A DNA stretch of 64,000 nt from an uncultured Prevotellaceae bacterium (GCA_900316685.1 ONDS01000005.1:89349-153348); one strand, 5' to 3'. Shown: positions 31,121 to 39,261, counted from the stretch's first letter. Program-made: numbers and translations. Notes: generated by a model from the sequence alone, not told the origin.

Positions 31121-32581
31121 ATGAACATCACCTTATCCAAACCGCTTTTCATCCACGAATTGGGCAAACGGTCCAATCAGGAGGATTCGTATTTCATCCC
31201 CGCCGAGGCAGCAGAATCTTCGGCGCAGTTCTTCATGGTGTGCGATGGCATGGGAGGACATGAGAGAGGCGAGGTGGCGAGTTCCCTCGTCTGCAAGACG
31301 ATGGCTGAGCAGGTGACGGCGCAGCTCAATGAGGGTAAGCCCTTTGACGATGGCGTGCTCAATCAGGCGTTGCAGCAGACTTATGCCGAGCTCGACAAGT
31401 TGACGAGTGAAGGCAAGCGACCGGGCACCACCTTCACCTTCGTCTGCTTCCATCCCTCGGGTGTCACCACGGCGAACATCGGTGACAGCCGCATCTACCA
31501 CTTGCGCCCTCGGGAACGAAAGATCCTCTTCCAGTCGCGCGACCACTCCCTCGTCTTCGACCTCTATCTCATGGGTGAGCTGTCGTACGACGAGATGGCC
31601 ACCTCGCCGCAGAAGAACGTCATCACCAAGGCACTCATGCCGGGGCAGGAGAATCACCATCGTGCCGACATCGTGCATATTGCCGACGTGCAACCGGGCG
31701 ACTGCTTCCTTCTGTGCTCCGACGGCTTGCTCGAACAGACGTCCAACGAGGAACTCATCGGCCTCTTCGCCAAGGCCGCCGATATGGAGCAGGTGCGGCA
31801 GGCTCTTATCGATGCTTCCGCCGACAACGCCGACAACCATACGGCGGTAATCCTACAGGTGGAGGCTGTGGAGGCGACACCTGACGAGACACTGCCCGAC
31901 GACGAGAAATCATCGCCGTTCAATGCGCTCAACGTGCGTCCCATCACCAAAAGCGATGAAACACTACAGGTCAGTGCCACCACGACAGCCGCCCCCACCT
32001 CTTCGGCAGCATCGGCTCCCACCTCCTCGGCAGCGGCTCCGTCATCATCATCGTCGGCTTCTTCGGCATCCTCAGGAGCTTCTGCCCGCCCGCAAAACGC
32101 CAAGCCTTCGGCATCTCCGAGAGCGGCCAAAGGCAAATCCGCACCAACGTCAAAGGCTAAATCCAAAAAGAGCATCTCACCCATGCTCTCCATCACCTTG
32201 GCAGTCCTGCTCGTCATCCTTATCGCTGTTATCGGCGTGCTCCTGCTGCGCAAGTCGTCCTCGAAAGCAACGGTTCCACCGGGTTATTCCGCAGTAGCCG
32301 CACCCGACACCCCCACAGTGGTCACACCCGTTGGGAGTCCCGCGCAAGAGCCCGATGAGAGTCCCATGGCAGAGCCAGAAGAAAGAGAAGACGTAGCGCC
32401 CGCTCCTGTAGCCAATCCCGCTCCTGTAGCCAATCCCGCTCCTGTAGCCAGTCCCGCTCCTGTAGCCAGTCCCGCTCCTGTAGCCAATCCCGCTCCTGTA
32501 GCCAGTCCCGCTCCGAGGCCATCCACTACACGCGCTCAGCAGAAAGACAACATGCGCGACCGTTCCAAAACGGGGCGTTGA
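31121..32581 (+). CDS. PP2C-type Ser/Thr phosphatase with membrane anchor and Pro/Ala-rich tail
   Basis: ATG 31121 is chosen because the upstream part of the frame is heptamer repeat and the 5' neighbour's coding region. The 486-aa protein has a PP2C domain (1-250) with metal-binding aspartates in SNQEDSYF (Asp22), MVCDGMGGHERGE (Asp42), NIGDSRIYH, CSDGLLEQ and ADNHTAVI. A Ser/Ala/Lys-rich linker and one membrane helix (about 352-375) follow. The tail contains six tandem PAPVA(N/S) units encoded by an 18-bp repeat. It would remove phosphate from Ser/Thr substrates read by the FHA proteins upstream. The repeated tail is probably periplasmic. Confidence 0.88.
   Translation: MNITLSKPLFIHELGKRSNQEDSYFIPAEAAESSAQFFMVCDGMGGHERGEVASSLVCKTMAEQVTAQLNEGKPFDDGVLNQALQQTYAELDKLTSEGKRPGTTFTFVCFHPSGVTTANIGDSRIYHLRPRERKILFQSRDHSLVFDLYLMGELSYDEMATSPQKNVITKALMPGQENHHRADIVHIADVQPGDCFLLCSDGLLEQTSNEELIGLFAKAADMEQVRQALIDASADNADNHTAVILQVEAVEATPDETLPDDEKSSPFNALNVRPITKSDETLQVSATTTAAPTSSAASAPTSSAAAPSSSSSASSASSGASARPQNAKPSASPRAAKGKSAPTSKAKSKKSISPMLSITLAVLLVILIAVIGVLLLRKSSSKATVPPGYSAVAAPDTPTVVTPVGSPAQEPDESPMAEPEEREDVAPAPVANPAPVANPAPVASPAPVASPAPVANPAPVASPAPRPSTTRAQQKDNMRDRSKTGR
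32401..32510. repeat. 18-bp coding tandem repeat (PAPVAN/S)
   Basis: Six near-identical copies of an 18-bp unit (GCTCCTGTAGCCA[AG]TCCC) encode PAPVAN or PAPVAS. Only one base varies. Copy number can change without frameshift, and near identity suggests recent expansion. Confidence 0.9.
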
Positions 32582-32731
32582 TGGGTATCGTTGGTGGTGA
32601 AACCAGCTCACCAAGAAGAGCAATCCCGCATCGTTTTTTTCATTGTTAATCGTGATTGTTTCGTTAGTTACGTTATTCCCGTTAATCCCGTTAATTTCGA
32701 AAGTAACAATAAAATCAAAATCAATTAAATC

Positions 32732-33487
32732 ATGGGAGTAAAGATTGGTTCTACTGCGGGTTATATGTATATGGATATGTGGGTGCTGTCAAGCATCATC
32801 CAGTTGGGGACATTTGGGTTTTGTCGTCGTTTCCTCAATCAGAAGAATGATCCCTGCGGGCGGCTTTTTGACCAAATGACTCAAGCGGCTCGATCCGGTC
32901 AGGCAAATATAGCCGAAGGTGTATCACGCCATCAAACCTCAATAGAGACAGAGATGAAACTGTTGGATGTGGCTCGCGCCAGCATTAATGAACTGAGCAA
33001 TGATTTCTCGTTTATTCTCATGGCCAACAAGCAGGTGGCATGGCGCAACAATGCTCCTGATGCTATTAGGGTGAGGGCTGTAAAACCAGACAGTCCGCAC
33101 TATGGCGAGGATATGCTGCATGACATGATGGAGCATGTGCTCAGGCAAAAAGAACGTTTTGACCCATGGATAGAGCATAGTGACATGAGCACGGCGTCTA
33201 ACGCATTGTTGATTCTTTGTGCACGTGTCAACAGCATGATAACACGATATCTGGAGAACAGCTTGGCGGCTTTCAAGCAGACGGGGGGATTCACTGAAAA
33301 CATGACTAAAGAACGCATTGAGACCCAGCGGCAGCAGAGCGTGGAAGAGGGAGCACCGTTATGTCCAAAGTGCGGTGCTCCGATGGTAAAGCGGTATGCC
33401 AAGCGGGGCAGCAATCAAGGCAAGGCTTTTTGGAGTTGTAGCAAATACACGGAAACTGGATGCAATGGCAGCAGAAGCATAAGCTAA
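32732..33487 (+). CDS. Four-helix-bundle protein with topoisomerase-type zinc finger
   Basis: The 251-aa protein has a helical N-terminal region typical of the four-helix-bundle (23S IVS-like/'four helix bundle suffix') family. Typical segments are FCRRFLNQKNDPCGRLFDQMTQAARSGQ-type, IAEG and ETEMKLLDVARASINEL (partial quotes). The C-terminal zinc finger resembles those of topoisomerase I (CPKCGAPM...FWSCSKY...GCNG; about 209-247). It may bind nucleic acid, but its function is not established. Codon use is more AT-rich than in neighbours. It stands alone after the PP2C gene; the upstream gap shows no clean TAnnTTTG. Confidence 0.75.
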   Translation: MGVKIGSTAGYMYMDMWVLSSIIQLGTFGFCRRFLNQKNDPCGRLFDQMTQAARSGQANIAEGVSRHQTSIETEMKLLDVARASINELSNDFSFILMANKQVAWRNNAPDAIRVRAVKPDSPHYGEDMLHDMMEHVLRQKERFDPWIEHSDMSTASNALLILCARVNSMITRYLENSLAAFKQTGGFTENMTKERIETQRQQSVEEGAPLCPKCGAPMVKRYAKRGSNQGKAFWSCSKYTETGCNGSRSIS

Positions 33488-33550
33488 CTTTTGTGGAAAG
33501 CCATGGCACATAGACAAAGTACTACATCAATACAACCCTTGACATCCATA

Positions 33551-33964
33551 TCAACACACTGATTCTTTCCTAATGCGATTGAGTATCACGTAGGCGCTCT
33601 TCTCCGTCAGGTAAAACTGAGGGGCGGGTTGGCTGATCACCTCCCATACGAGGCGATTGATGCGCTCACGGGGTTGTTGCCGCTGTATCTCTCTCACGCG
33701 CCTGACAATCTCGTCATACATCATCCGCTGCATGGGAAGCATGCGTGGCGGACAACCGTCCGTCATCCACTGGTTGACGACGCGCACGGCACGTTCCTCG
33801 CTCACGTAGAACCGGGGCGTGGGACTCTTGATGGCTGCTCTCACCGTGTCGCGTTCATTACTTAGGTCTTTTCTCGTAAATGCCTGTTTGTAAGCACAAA
33901 ACAGGTCGTGGTCGCGCTGCTCGTGATATTCCGAGCTCCCGCGCCGAATGGTGTGTTTCTTCAT
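33551..33964 (-). CDS. Small basic protein with two internal repeats, phage-associated by position
   Basis: The 137-aa, Arg-rich protein contains two similar ~30-residue units: one around SPTPRFYVSEERAVRVVNQW and one around QPAPQFYLTEKSAYVILNRI. Each could be a small helical DNA-binding or oligomerisation unit. No known domain was recognised. It lies next to and divergent from the putative scaffold gene of the phage-like set, so a regulator or small terminase-like role is possible, but nothing in the sequence proves this. No TAnnTTTG promoter is clear upstream. Confidence 0.6.
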   Translation of the reverse strand: MKKHTIRRGSSEYHEQRDHDLFCAYKQAFTRKDLSNERDTVRAAIKSPTPRFYVSEERAVRVVNQWMTDGCPPRMLPMQRMMYDEIVRRVREIQRQQPRERINRLVWEVISQPAPQFYLTEKSAYVILNRIRKESVC

Positions 33965-34161
33965 GGTGTGTCGTGAATTTCGTGGAAGGGAAAGAAATTG
34001 GAATAATTAGAATAATTATCCAAGAATCAGAGGGTTATTCGAGAAATTCGTTGCTTTTGAAATGATAAATTCGTGTCTATTGTCTATTGGTTCTTGTGTT
34101 CTTGTGTCTGAAAAAATGTTCTTCTGTTCTTATCCTGAATCGCACCACAAAATTACTCCAT

Positions 34162-34207
34162 AGTTCAATCGATGACAAATCCCTGCGCCGGAAAAATTGT
34201 ACTTTTG
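34162..34207 (+). promoter_or_regulatory. Phage-regulon promoter C (putative scaffold)
   Basis: AGTTCAATCGATGACAAA at 34162-34179, then exactly 20 nt, then TACTTTTG at 34200-34207. Compared with copies A and B, 15 of 18 element bases agree and the spacing is identical. It also sets the start of the downstream gene at 34230. Confidence 0.7.
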
Positions 34208-34229
34208 TCGCGAACCAAACAACAAAAAT

Positions 34230-34859
34230 ATGAACACAACAACACAAACAACTGAACAACAGGCGCTTGACGTGCTCAAGCAACAGGTGGTAGAACGAAT
34301 CAAGAAACACCATCCGCAACTCGACATCACCGACAGGACGGCTCTCCTGCAAGCCGTTTACGACGTTTACGACGAAAACGACGTGCTCCACGAACTCTAC
34401 GACGAACTGGTGGCGAACATGCAGCAACTCACCGAACAGAAGGCGGAGAAAGAAAAAGTTTACGATGAAAACCTCGACAGGACCATCGCCATCATCGAAC
34501 AGATGAAGCAAACCGAGGGCACCGACACCGAGGCGGTGGAGCAGGCGGTGGCGTGGCTTCAGAGGGTGGCCGACGAGGTGGCGCACGGTACCTTGGTCGC
34601 CGCCGACATCCTACTGGTGATGAAGGGCACCTCCTATGATGCCGACCTCGCCGCCGCCGACCATGAGGGAGAGGTGCGAGGGCGCAACTTCGTCATCGAC
34701 AACCATCTGCGTACCCGCAAGGCCTCAGGCGATGTGCCCGCCTTGATGGGCACGGGTGGCATTTCATCGATGCCTCACTCGGTGCTTTTGCCACTCGGGG
34801 CTCTCGCCTCCACCGCCCGACCCACCATCTGGGAGCGGGGCCGCGAGAGAAGATACTGA
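34230..34859 (+). CDS. Putative phage scaffold/head-assembly protein
   Basis: ATG 34230 is used because the in-frame ATG at 34197 lies inside the -7 element. The 209-aa protein is acidic and mainly helical, with coiled-coil-like stretches (QALDVLKQQVVERIKKHHP; LVANMQQLTEQKAEKEKVYDE) and a Pro/Gly-poor body. It has no known catalytic motif. Position between portal and capsid in the preserved head-gene order, helical acidic character, and a promoter shared with terminase and capsid all point to a scaffold or other head protein. This is inference; no family was recognised. The C-terminal ~40 residues (SSMPHSVLLPLGALAST...) look unstructured. Confidence 0.5.
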   Translation: MNTTTQTTEQQALDVLKQQVVERIKKHHPQLDITDRTALLQAVYDVYDENDVLHELYDELVANMQQLTEQKAEKEKVYDENLDRTIAIIEQMKQTEGTDTEAVEQAVAWLQRVADEVAHGTLVAADILLVMKGTSYDADLAAADHEGEVRGRNFVIDNHLRTRKASGDVPALMGTGGISSMPHSVLLPLGALASTARPTIWERGRERRY

Positions 34860-34918
34860 TGAAATGTAAAAAGGTAATAAGATAGGCTGCGGCTCGAACA
34901 AAAAAAGAATAGATTCTT

Positions 34919-34949
34919 TTTGTTCTTCCCTCGCATTGCACTATCTTTG
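34919..34949 (+). promoter_or_regulatory. Promoter of the TPR membrane regulator
   Basis: TTTG at 34919-34922, 19 nt spacer, TATCTTTG at 34942-34949. It rules out the in-frame ATG at 34936 and supports 34972. Confidence 0.75.
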
Positions 34950-34971
34950 CAGTGAAAAACGAACCAGTAGC

Positions 34972-36393
34972 ATGCGTCGTCTATTACTTCATATCATCTA
35001 CCTGTCGCTCCTCCTGCCATGTGTCTGTTTCATGGCTTGTAGTGGAGTGTCGTCGACTTCGCCACAAGCCGAGGCGGAGCAATGCCTCGACAGCGCCGTC
35101 TACTTCATCGACAGGACCGACTATACGCGCGCCATGCTACAACTCAAACGGGCGGAAAACCTCCTCCCGCAACTCTCCGACGATAAACAGAAATACCAGA
35201 TTTGTCAGTATATAGGGTGGATCAACGAACATAGCGGAGCCTTCTCCCTTGCCCTCGACTATCAGGAGAAGGCACTGCGGTATGCCGAGAAAACAAACCG
35301 TCCCGAACTGGTGGTCGATGTGCTCATCAATCAGGCCAACACGCTCTACAACATGCAACTCAACGACTCGGCGTGGCGTGTCAACCTCAGGGCTGCGGCT
35401 CATTATGCCGATGCCGACGACAGCCAACGGTCGTGCATCATGAAGAACATCGCCTATTACGAGTTTCTCAATGATTCGCTGCCCGAGGCGGAGAGACATG
35501 CCTATCGCGCAGCCCTCCTCGCACAGGACCCCTCGGCCATGGGCAACGCCCTCTCGCTCCTCGGCATGGTCTATATCCGTCAGGGACACGACGAGAAGGC
35601 GGAACTGCTCATGACCACCATACCCGAGGACGGCGGAGCAACGCTCCAGCGCAACCGTTTCCTGCTCAAGAGCGAATACTTAGAGCGCAAGGGCGACTAC
35701 AAAGGGGCGCTTGATGCTTATAAGCGATGGAAGACCATCGACGACTCCATCGCCGTCAGCCAGCAGAATGTGGAGATGGTGGCGTTGCAAAACCGCTACG
35801 ACCGTGAGTTGCTGGCTGCCGAGAAGGAACGTCAACGGTTGTGGTTTGTTGTGGCCCTGGTGGCTCTGTTGGCCCTCGTGCTTCTCATCACATGGTGGTT
35901 CGACCGCCGACAGCGCACGCTTACTCGACGTTTCCACGACTCGCTCCATGAGGTGCGCTCACTGCTCGGACAGAAAGAGCAGACCATCAGCCAGCTCAAA
36001 CAGACCATTGACAGCCGTGTCGACGAGCTGCAACACATGCAGCATCAGCTCTCGCAGTTCGCCTCGTCGGCACAGCGGCGCGAGGTGGAACGCCTCTTCA
36101 CCTCCATCGCCGATACCAAGGCAGGAGTCGACGTGCTCCATGCCTTAGTGTCGGGACAGAATATCAGTCAGTATGGTAAACGAGAGGAGACGGCGCTCAT
36201 GCAGGTGCTGCCCGCCATCAACCCCGATTTGGCGGAGGAACTGGCCAAGGCCAACGCTCCGCTCACTCCCAAGGAGACGTTCTACTGCGTGATGGAGCAT
36301 TACGGCATCGACGATACCCGCAAAGCCCTCGCCTTTTGTTGCTCCAACCAGGCATTGCGCAGTACCAAGAGCCGTCTCAACAAGAAATTCTGA
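34972..36393 (+). CDS. TPR lipoprotein/membrane protein with C-terminal HTH-like region
   Basis: The 473-aa protein begins with a signal/lipobox (MRRLLLHIIYLSLLLPCVCFMAC). A periplasmic TPR array (about 30-270), one membrane helix (about 291-311, LWFVVALVALLALVLLITWWF in short form), and a cytoplasmic coiled coil (about 325-380) follow. The C-terminal region LTPKETFYCVMEHYG...SNQALRSTKSRLNKKF is laid out like a degenerate LuxR-type HTH. This architecture (TPR-TM-coiled coil-HTH) is common for membrane-bound regulators in Bacteroidota. It lies between the putative scaffold and recombinase genes but has an ordinary host-type promoter, so it is probably not part of the phage regulon. Confidence 0.72.
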   Translation: MRRLLLHIIYLSLLLPCVCFMACSGVSSTSPQAEAEQCLDSAVYFIDRTDYTRAMLQLKRAENLLPQLSDDKQKYQICQYIGWINEHSGAFSLALDYQEKALRYAEKTNRPELVVDVLINQANTLYNMQLNDSAWRVNLRAAAHYADADDSQRSCIMKNIAYYEFLNDSLPEAERHAYRAALLAQDPSAMGNALSLLGMVYIRQGHDEKAELLMTTIPEDGGATLQRNRFLLKSEYLERKGDYKGALDAYKRWKTIDDSIAVSQQNVEMVALQNRYDRELLAAEKERQRLWFVVALVALLALVLLITWWFDRRQRTLTRRFHDSLHEVRSLLGQKEQTISQLKQTIDSRVDELQHMQHQLSQFASSAQRREVERLFTSIADTKAGVDVLHALVSGQNISQYGKREETALMQVLPAINPDLAEELAKANAPLTPKETFYCVMEHYGIDDTRKALAFCCSNQALRSTKSRLNKKF

Positions 36394-36401
36394 GTTTTGA
36401 A

Positions 36402-36458
36402 TTCAACACTCAACCCTCAACACTTAACCCTAAACACTCAACACTCAACCCTCAACTT
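36402..36458. repeat. Heptamer tract (CTCAACA/CTAAACA)
   Basis: Eight CTCAACA, CTCAACC, CTTAACC and CTAAACA heptamers lie between the convergent TPR-regulator and recombinase genes. The tract reaches the last codons of the recombinase gene. Confidence 0.85.
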
Positions 36459-37366
36459 ATCCTCGCTATCACCTTCTTGTTGAGTGTGAATAGGCGGCGT
36501 TCCGCATGGTCGCGTATGTAAATACGGGTCACGCGCGTGTCACTGTGTCCCAGTCCCTTGCTGATCACGTTCAGGTCGCCCTTCTGTTCAAAGGCCAGGG
36601 TGGCCCAGGAGTGACGGGCGCAGTACGACGACAGTTGGCTCCGAATGCCTGCCAACTGGCGTAGTTGGTGTAATGCCGTGTTGTAGTTGGACAACCGCTT
36701 CCTGTAGCCGAACTGTCTGCCTTTATAATATAGGATGGGGAAGAGGAACGGGCTGCTTGGCTCATGCCAACGGTCGATGATGTCGCGCATACACGGTTCG
36801 ATGCGCACTTCTACGGGATTGTCGGTCTTATGGCGATAATAAACTATGTATTTGTCGTCTGTCTTGTCGGTGCTCAGGTAGGCGAGGTCAACGAAAGGCA
36901 TGCCGCAGGCATACACGCTGAAGAGAAACAGGTCGCGGGCAAAGGCCAACTGACTGCCCTCGGGCAGGTCGAGGTTATGCAGCCGCATGATCTCCCTCAC
37001 GCTCAGCGACCGTTTCTTCGTGGCCTTCACTCCCGTGAACACATGGCGGAAGGGGTTGTGCATCTCTAATTCCCAACGCTCGCATATCTTATTGAACAAC
37101 GACCGCAACGAACGGATGTAACAACTGCTCGTGTTGTCGCACACACCTTGGGCGTGCAGCCATCGCTCGTAGTCTTTCATCAGGCCTGGCGTGAGATCTT
37201 CGAGGGCGGGTTCGCCGCCGAAATAACGGTTGAGTGAATGCAAGGCCATGAGGTAGTTGCTGGCCGTGCTTTGTGAATACTGGTGGATAAAAGGTTCCGC
37301 AGCCTGGCTGAACCCCATACTTGTCATCCTGCGACATCTCTGCCGCGATGTAGGTTTGTGTTTCAT
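36452..37366 (-). CDS. Tyrosine recombinase (Bacteroidota type) with altered Arg I
   Basis: The 304-aa protein has an N-terminal SAM-like core-binding domain (about 15-105) and a catalytic domain. Visible residues are K180 (YYRHKTDN), R251-H252 (ARHSWAT), H274 (GLGHSD) and nucleophile Y283 (RIYIRD). The first catalytic Arg expected in the (R/S)GM-F-D segment is Cys154 (ACGMPFVDLAYL), one transition away from Arg (TGC for CGC). The box II His is Tyr, common in this group. IntDOT also lacks canonical Arg I, so activity cannot be excluded. It may integrate or invert DNA; no att site or invertible repeat was identified. It is divergent from the capsid gene. Confidence 0.85.
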   Translation of the reverse strand: MKHKPTSRQRCRRMTSMGFSQAAEPFIHQYSQSTASNYLMALHSLNRYFGGEPALEDLTPGLMKDYERWLHAQGVCDNTSSCYIRSLRSLFNKICERWELEMHNPFRHVFTGVKATKKRSLSVREIMRLHNLDLPEGSQLAFARDLFLFSVYACGMPFVDLAYLSTDKTDDKYIVYYRHKTDNPVEVRIEPCMRDIIDRWHEPSSPFLFPILYYKGRQFGYRKRLSNYNTALHQLRQLAGIRSQLSSYCARHSWATLAFEQKGDLNVISKGLGHSDTRVTRIYIRDHAERRLFTLNKKVIARIS

Positions 37367-37393
37367 AGTAATTCTTTTTGGGTTATAGACGCT

Positions 37394-37401
37394 GCAAAGA
37401 T
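37394..37401 (-). promoter_or_regulatory. Promoter -7 element of the recombinase gene
   Basis: Minus-strand TATCTTTG about 28 nt before the ATG at 37366. The capsid promoter (37453-37498) points the other way, so the region is a divergent control site. Confidence 0.65.
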
Positions 37402-37452
37402 ACTATTTTTTCCCTCTTTTAATCCTTTAATCTTTTATTTTTCTAATCTCCC

Positions 37453-37498
37453 AGTTAAACGGATGACAAAGTTCTTCCGGCAAAAGCCATTATCTTTG
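37453..37498 (+). promoter_or_regulatory. Phage-regulon promoter B (capsid)
   Basis: AGTTAAACGGATGACAAA at 37453-37470 is identical to copy A. TATCTTTG at 37491-37498 again follows after exactly 20 nt. The spacer differs between copies, so selection seems to act on the 18-bp element and the spacing. Confidence 0.8.
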
Positions 37499-37552
37499 CA
37501 CCCGTTATCGGATAACAACACAAAAGTCTAACCTTTAAAACCAACCAACACA

Positions 37553-38902
37553 ATGTCTACAGAAAACAGATTGTACCAAGGGGGCGCAGAGAAGTACAAG
37601 GGAACCACCGAACCCGACCCCGAACAACCCAAGTTCACCGACAACCCCGACGGCATACTCACCGAAACGGTGGGGCGTGAACTCGCCGATCCGGAGATGT
37701 ATCAAAAGGACATCGACGAACGCATCACCAAGATACGCCCCATGGCCACTCCCGTCGACCAAATCTCGCGATTCGCCACGCTACAGCAGGCTTCATCCTT
37801 CGAGGTGAAATACTACAGCGTGGGCACACGACCCGTCAAGACCACACTCACCGAGGCAGTACAGGCCAGCCCCTCCGCCACCAGCGTAGCACTCACCGTG
37901 GCCGATCCCGACATGTTCACCCTCGACGACACCATACGTGTGGTAGATGTCAAGGCAGTGACCGACTACCGAGGTACGGCTTACGACCAAACCGATCCCT
38001 CCACACCCGACCTCTGTCTCTGTGTCTGCGGCAAGACATCGCAGGGCCAGCCCATCGTCTATGCCGTCAATGGCAATGTGGTGAACCGGCAGAGCATCGG
38101 CGTGCCCGACATCCCTGTCAACACCGTGCTCATACGCATGGGCAAGAGTTGCGGCGAACTGGATGTGCAGACCGGACGATTCAACAACCTGCCCACGTCG
38201 GAACTGCAGTACTGTCAGAACTTCATGGCACAGATCGAACAGTCCACGCTCGACAAGATAGCCAACAAGGAGGTGAACTGGGGATTCTCCGACCTCGAGG
38301 AAGACAGCATCTACGACATGCGACTGGCCATGGAGAACTCGTTCCTCTTCGGCGATATGAACATGGTCAAGCACACCACCAAGGACGGCATGGCGCAGTG
38401 GTTTACCAAAGGCATCTGGTGGCAGGCGGGCAAGGACATCGAGGTGGGAACAACCGTCGACGGGGTGACCACCATCACCGACAATGACCTTGTGGATATA
38501 TCGCGCGACCTGTTCGTGGGCACGGGCATAGGCAACAAACGGAAGGTGCTGCTCTGCGGTTCCGATTTCCTCGCCGCTCTCTCGAAGATCGATTCGGATA
38601 AGTTCCGTCTCAAGGACACCGTCGAGGTGTGGAACCTGAAGTTCAAAAGCTGGGAGACGGACTTCGGCGAAATTCTCGCCATGCACGACGAACTGTTCGA
38701 TATGAACGGCATGGCCGACTGTGCCTTCGCCCTCGATCCGGAGTTCCTCACCAAGAAGACCCACCTGAGTTGGAGCCGTAATATCCTCGACCTCAAGAAG
38801 GCGGGGGTGCGCAACACCGATGCAGTGGTCATTCAGGAAATCTCCTGTCTCTACCTGCGCTACGCCAAGGCCCACGCTCGCCTGCGTCTCGCTGCGGAAT
38901 AA
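37553..38902 (+). CDS. SU10-like (DUF5309-type) phage major capsid protein
   Basis: The 449-aa protein resembles the SU10 major capsid group with an HK97-type fold. It has an N-terminal arm (1-60), the P-domain helix region RPMATPVDQISRFA, a long beta insert (about 100-190), the helix ELQYCQNFMAQIEQSTLDKI, and the late strand/helix alternation ending FLTKKTHLSWSRNILDLKKAGV. Length matches the family. It is the most abundant structural protein expected for a phage head, driven by promoter B. Downstream genes follow on the same strand without separate recognisable promoters. The intact frame suggests it is still under selection. Confidence 0.75.
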   Translation: MSTENRLYQGGAEKYKGTTEPDPEQPKFTDNPDGILTETVGRELADPEMYQKDIDERITKIRPMATPVDQISRFATLQQASSFEVKYYSVGTRPVKTTLTEAVQASPSATSVALTVADPDMFTLDDTIRVVDVKAVTDYRGTAYDQTDPSTPDLCLCVCGKTSQGQPIVYAVNGNVVNRQSIGVPDIPVNTVLIRMGKSCGELDVQTGRFNNLPTSELQYCQNFMAQIEQSTLDKIANKEVNWGFSDLEEDSIYDMRLAMENSFLFGDMNMVKHTTKDGMAQWFTKGIWWQAGKDIEVGTTVDGVTTITDNDLVDISRDLFVGTGIGNKRKVLLCGSDFLAALSKIDSDKFRLKDTVEVWNLKFKSWETDFGEILAMHDELFDMNGMADCAFALDPEFLTKKTHLSWSRNILDLKKAGVRNTDAVVIQEISCLYLRYAKAHARLRLAAE

Positions 38903-38951
38903 GCTCCCTTTTCAACTCCCTTTTTCAATCAATGATCCATTTGCCATCCCT

Positions 38952-38983
38952 CACCCCCTCTTTGGGAGGGGGGCGGGGGGAGG
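38952..38983. repeat. GC-rich 32-bp repeat after the capsid gene
   Basis: CACCCCCTCTTTGGGAGG-type unit followed by GGGCGGGGGGAGG, matching the two copies inside the portal gene at 20742-20812. Confidence 0.85.
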
Positions 38984-38998
38984 CCCTATCACATCACC

Positions 38999-39184
38999 AT
39001 GAAAACATACGAAGCAAAATCCCATATCAGCATCAATGTCATGTTGCCGGGGGGCATGCGACACATCGCCTTCATACCGCGCACCTTAGGCACCAGTTAT
39101 TACACCACCGACGATCCCGTGCTCCAACAAGCTCTTGAAGCCCATCCCCGCTACGGCACACTCTTCATTTCTTCCGACACATGA
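38999..39184 (+). CDS. Small phage-associated protein
   Basis: The 61-aa protein (MKTYEAKSHISINVMLPGG...) is predicted to be a beta-strand-rich small domain with a C-terminal helix (DDPVLQQALEAHPRYG). Small proteins of this form sit just after the capsid gene in several Bacteroidales prophage-like clusters as I recall, and may be head decoration or completion proteins. No catalytic features. It lies 96 nt after the capsid gene, behind a GC-rich repeat. Confidence 0.55.
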   Translation: MKTYEAKSHISINVMLPGGMRHIAFIPRTLGTSYYTTDDPVLQQALEAHPRYGTLFISSDT

Positions 39185-39194
39185 ACATTTTTTT

Positions 39195-39258
39195 TAACTC
39201 TTAATTCTTAATTCTTAATTCTTAACTCTTAACTCTTAACTCTTAACTCTTAACTCTC
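39195..39258. repeat. Heptamer tract (TTAACTC/TTAATTC)
   Basis: Nine tandem TTAATTC or TTAACTC units fill the gap between the small protein and the connector-like gene, ending just before its start codon. Confidence 0.85.
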
Positions 39259-39261
39259 CCC

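Noticed and set aside
32401-32510. 18-bp repeats as a CRISPR or phase-variable promoter
   Set aside because: They are in-frame coding repeats without spacers; unit length is a multiple of three, so no on/off switching.
28401-32581. FHA/PP2C genes as part of a type VI secretion locus
   Set aside because: No Tss genes (sheath, Hcp, VgrG, ClpV) are found; ClpB at 58351 is the disaggregase type.
37793-38875. Minus-strand frame (360 codons) opposite the capsid gene
   Set aside because: Antisense shadow; no promoter and no recognisable domain.
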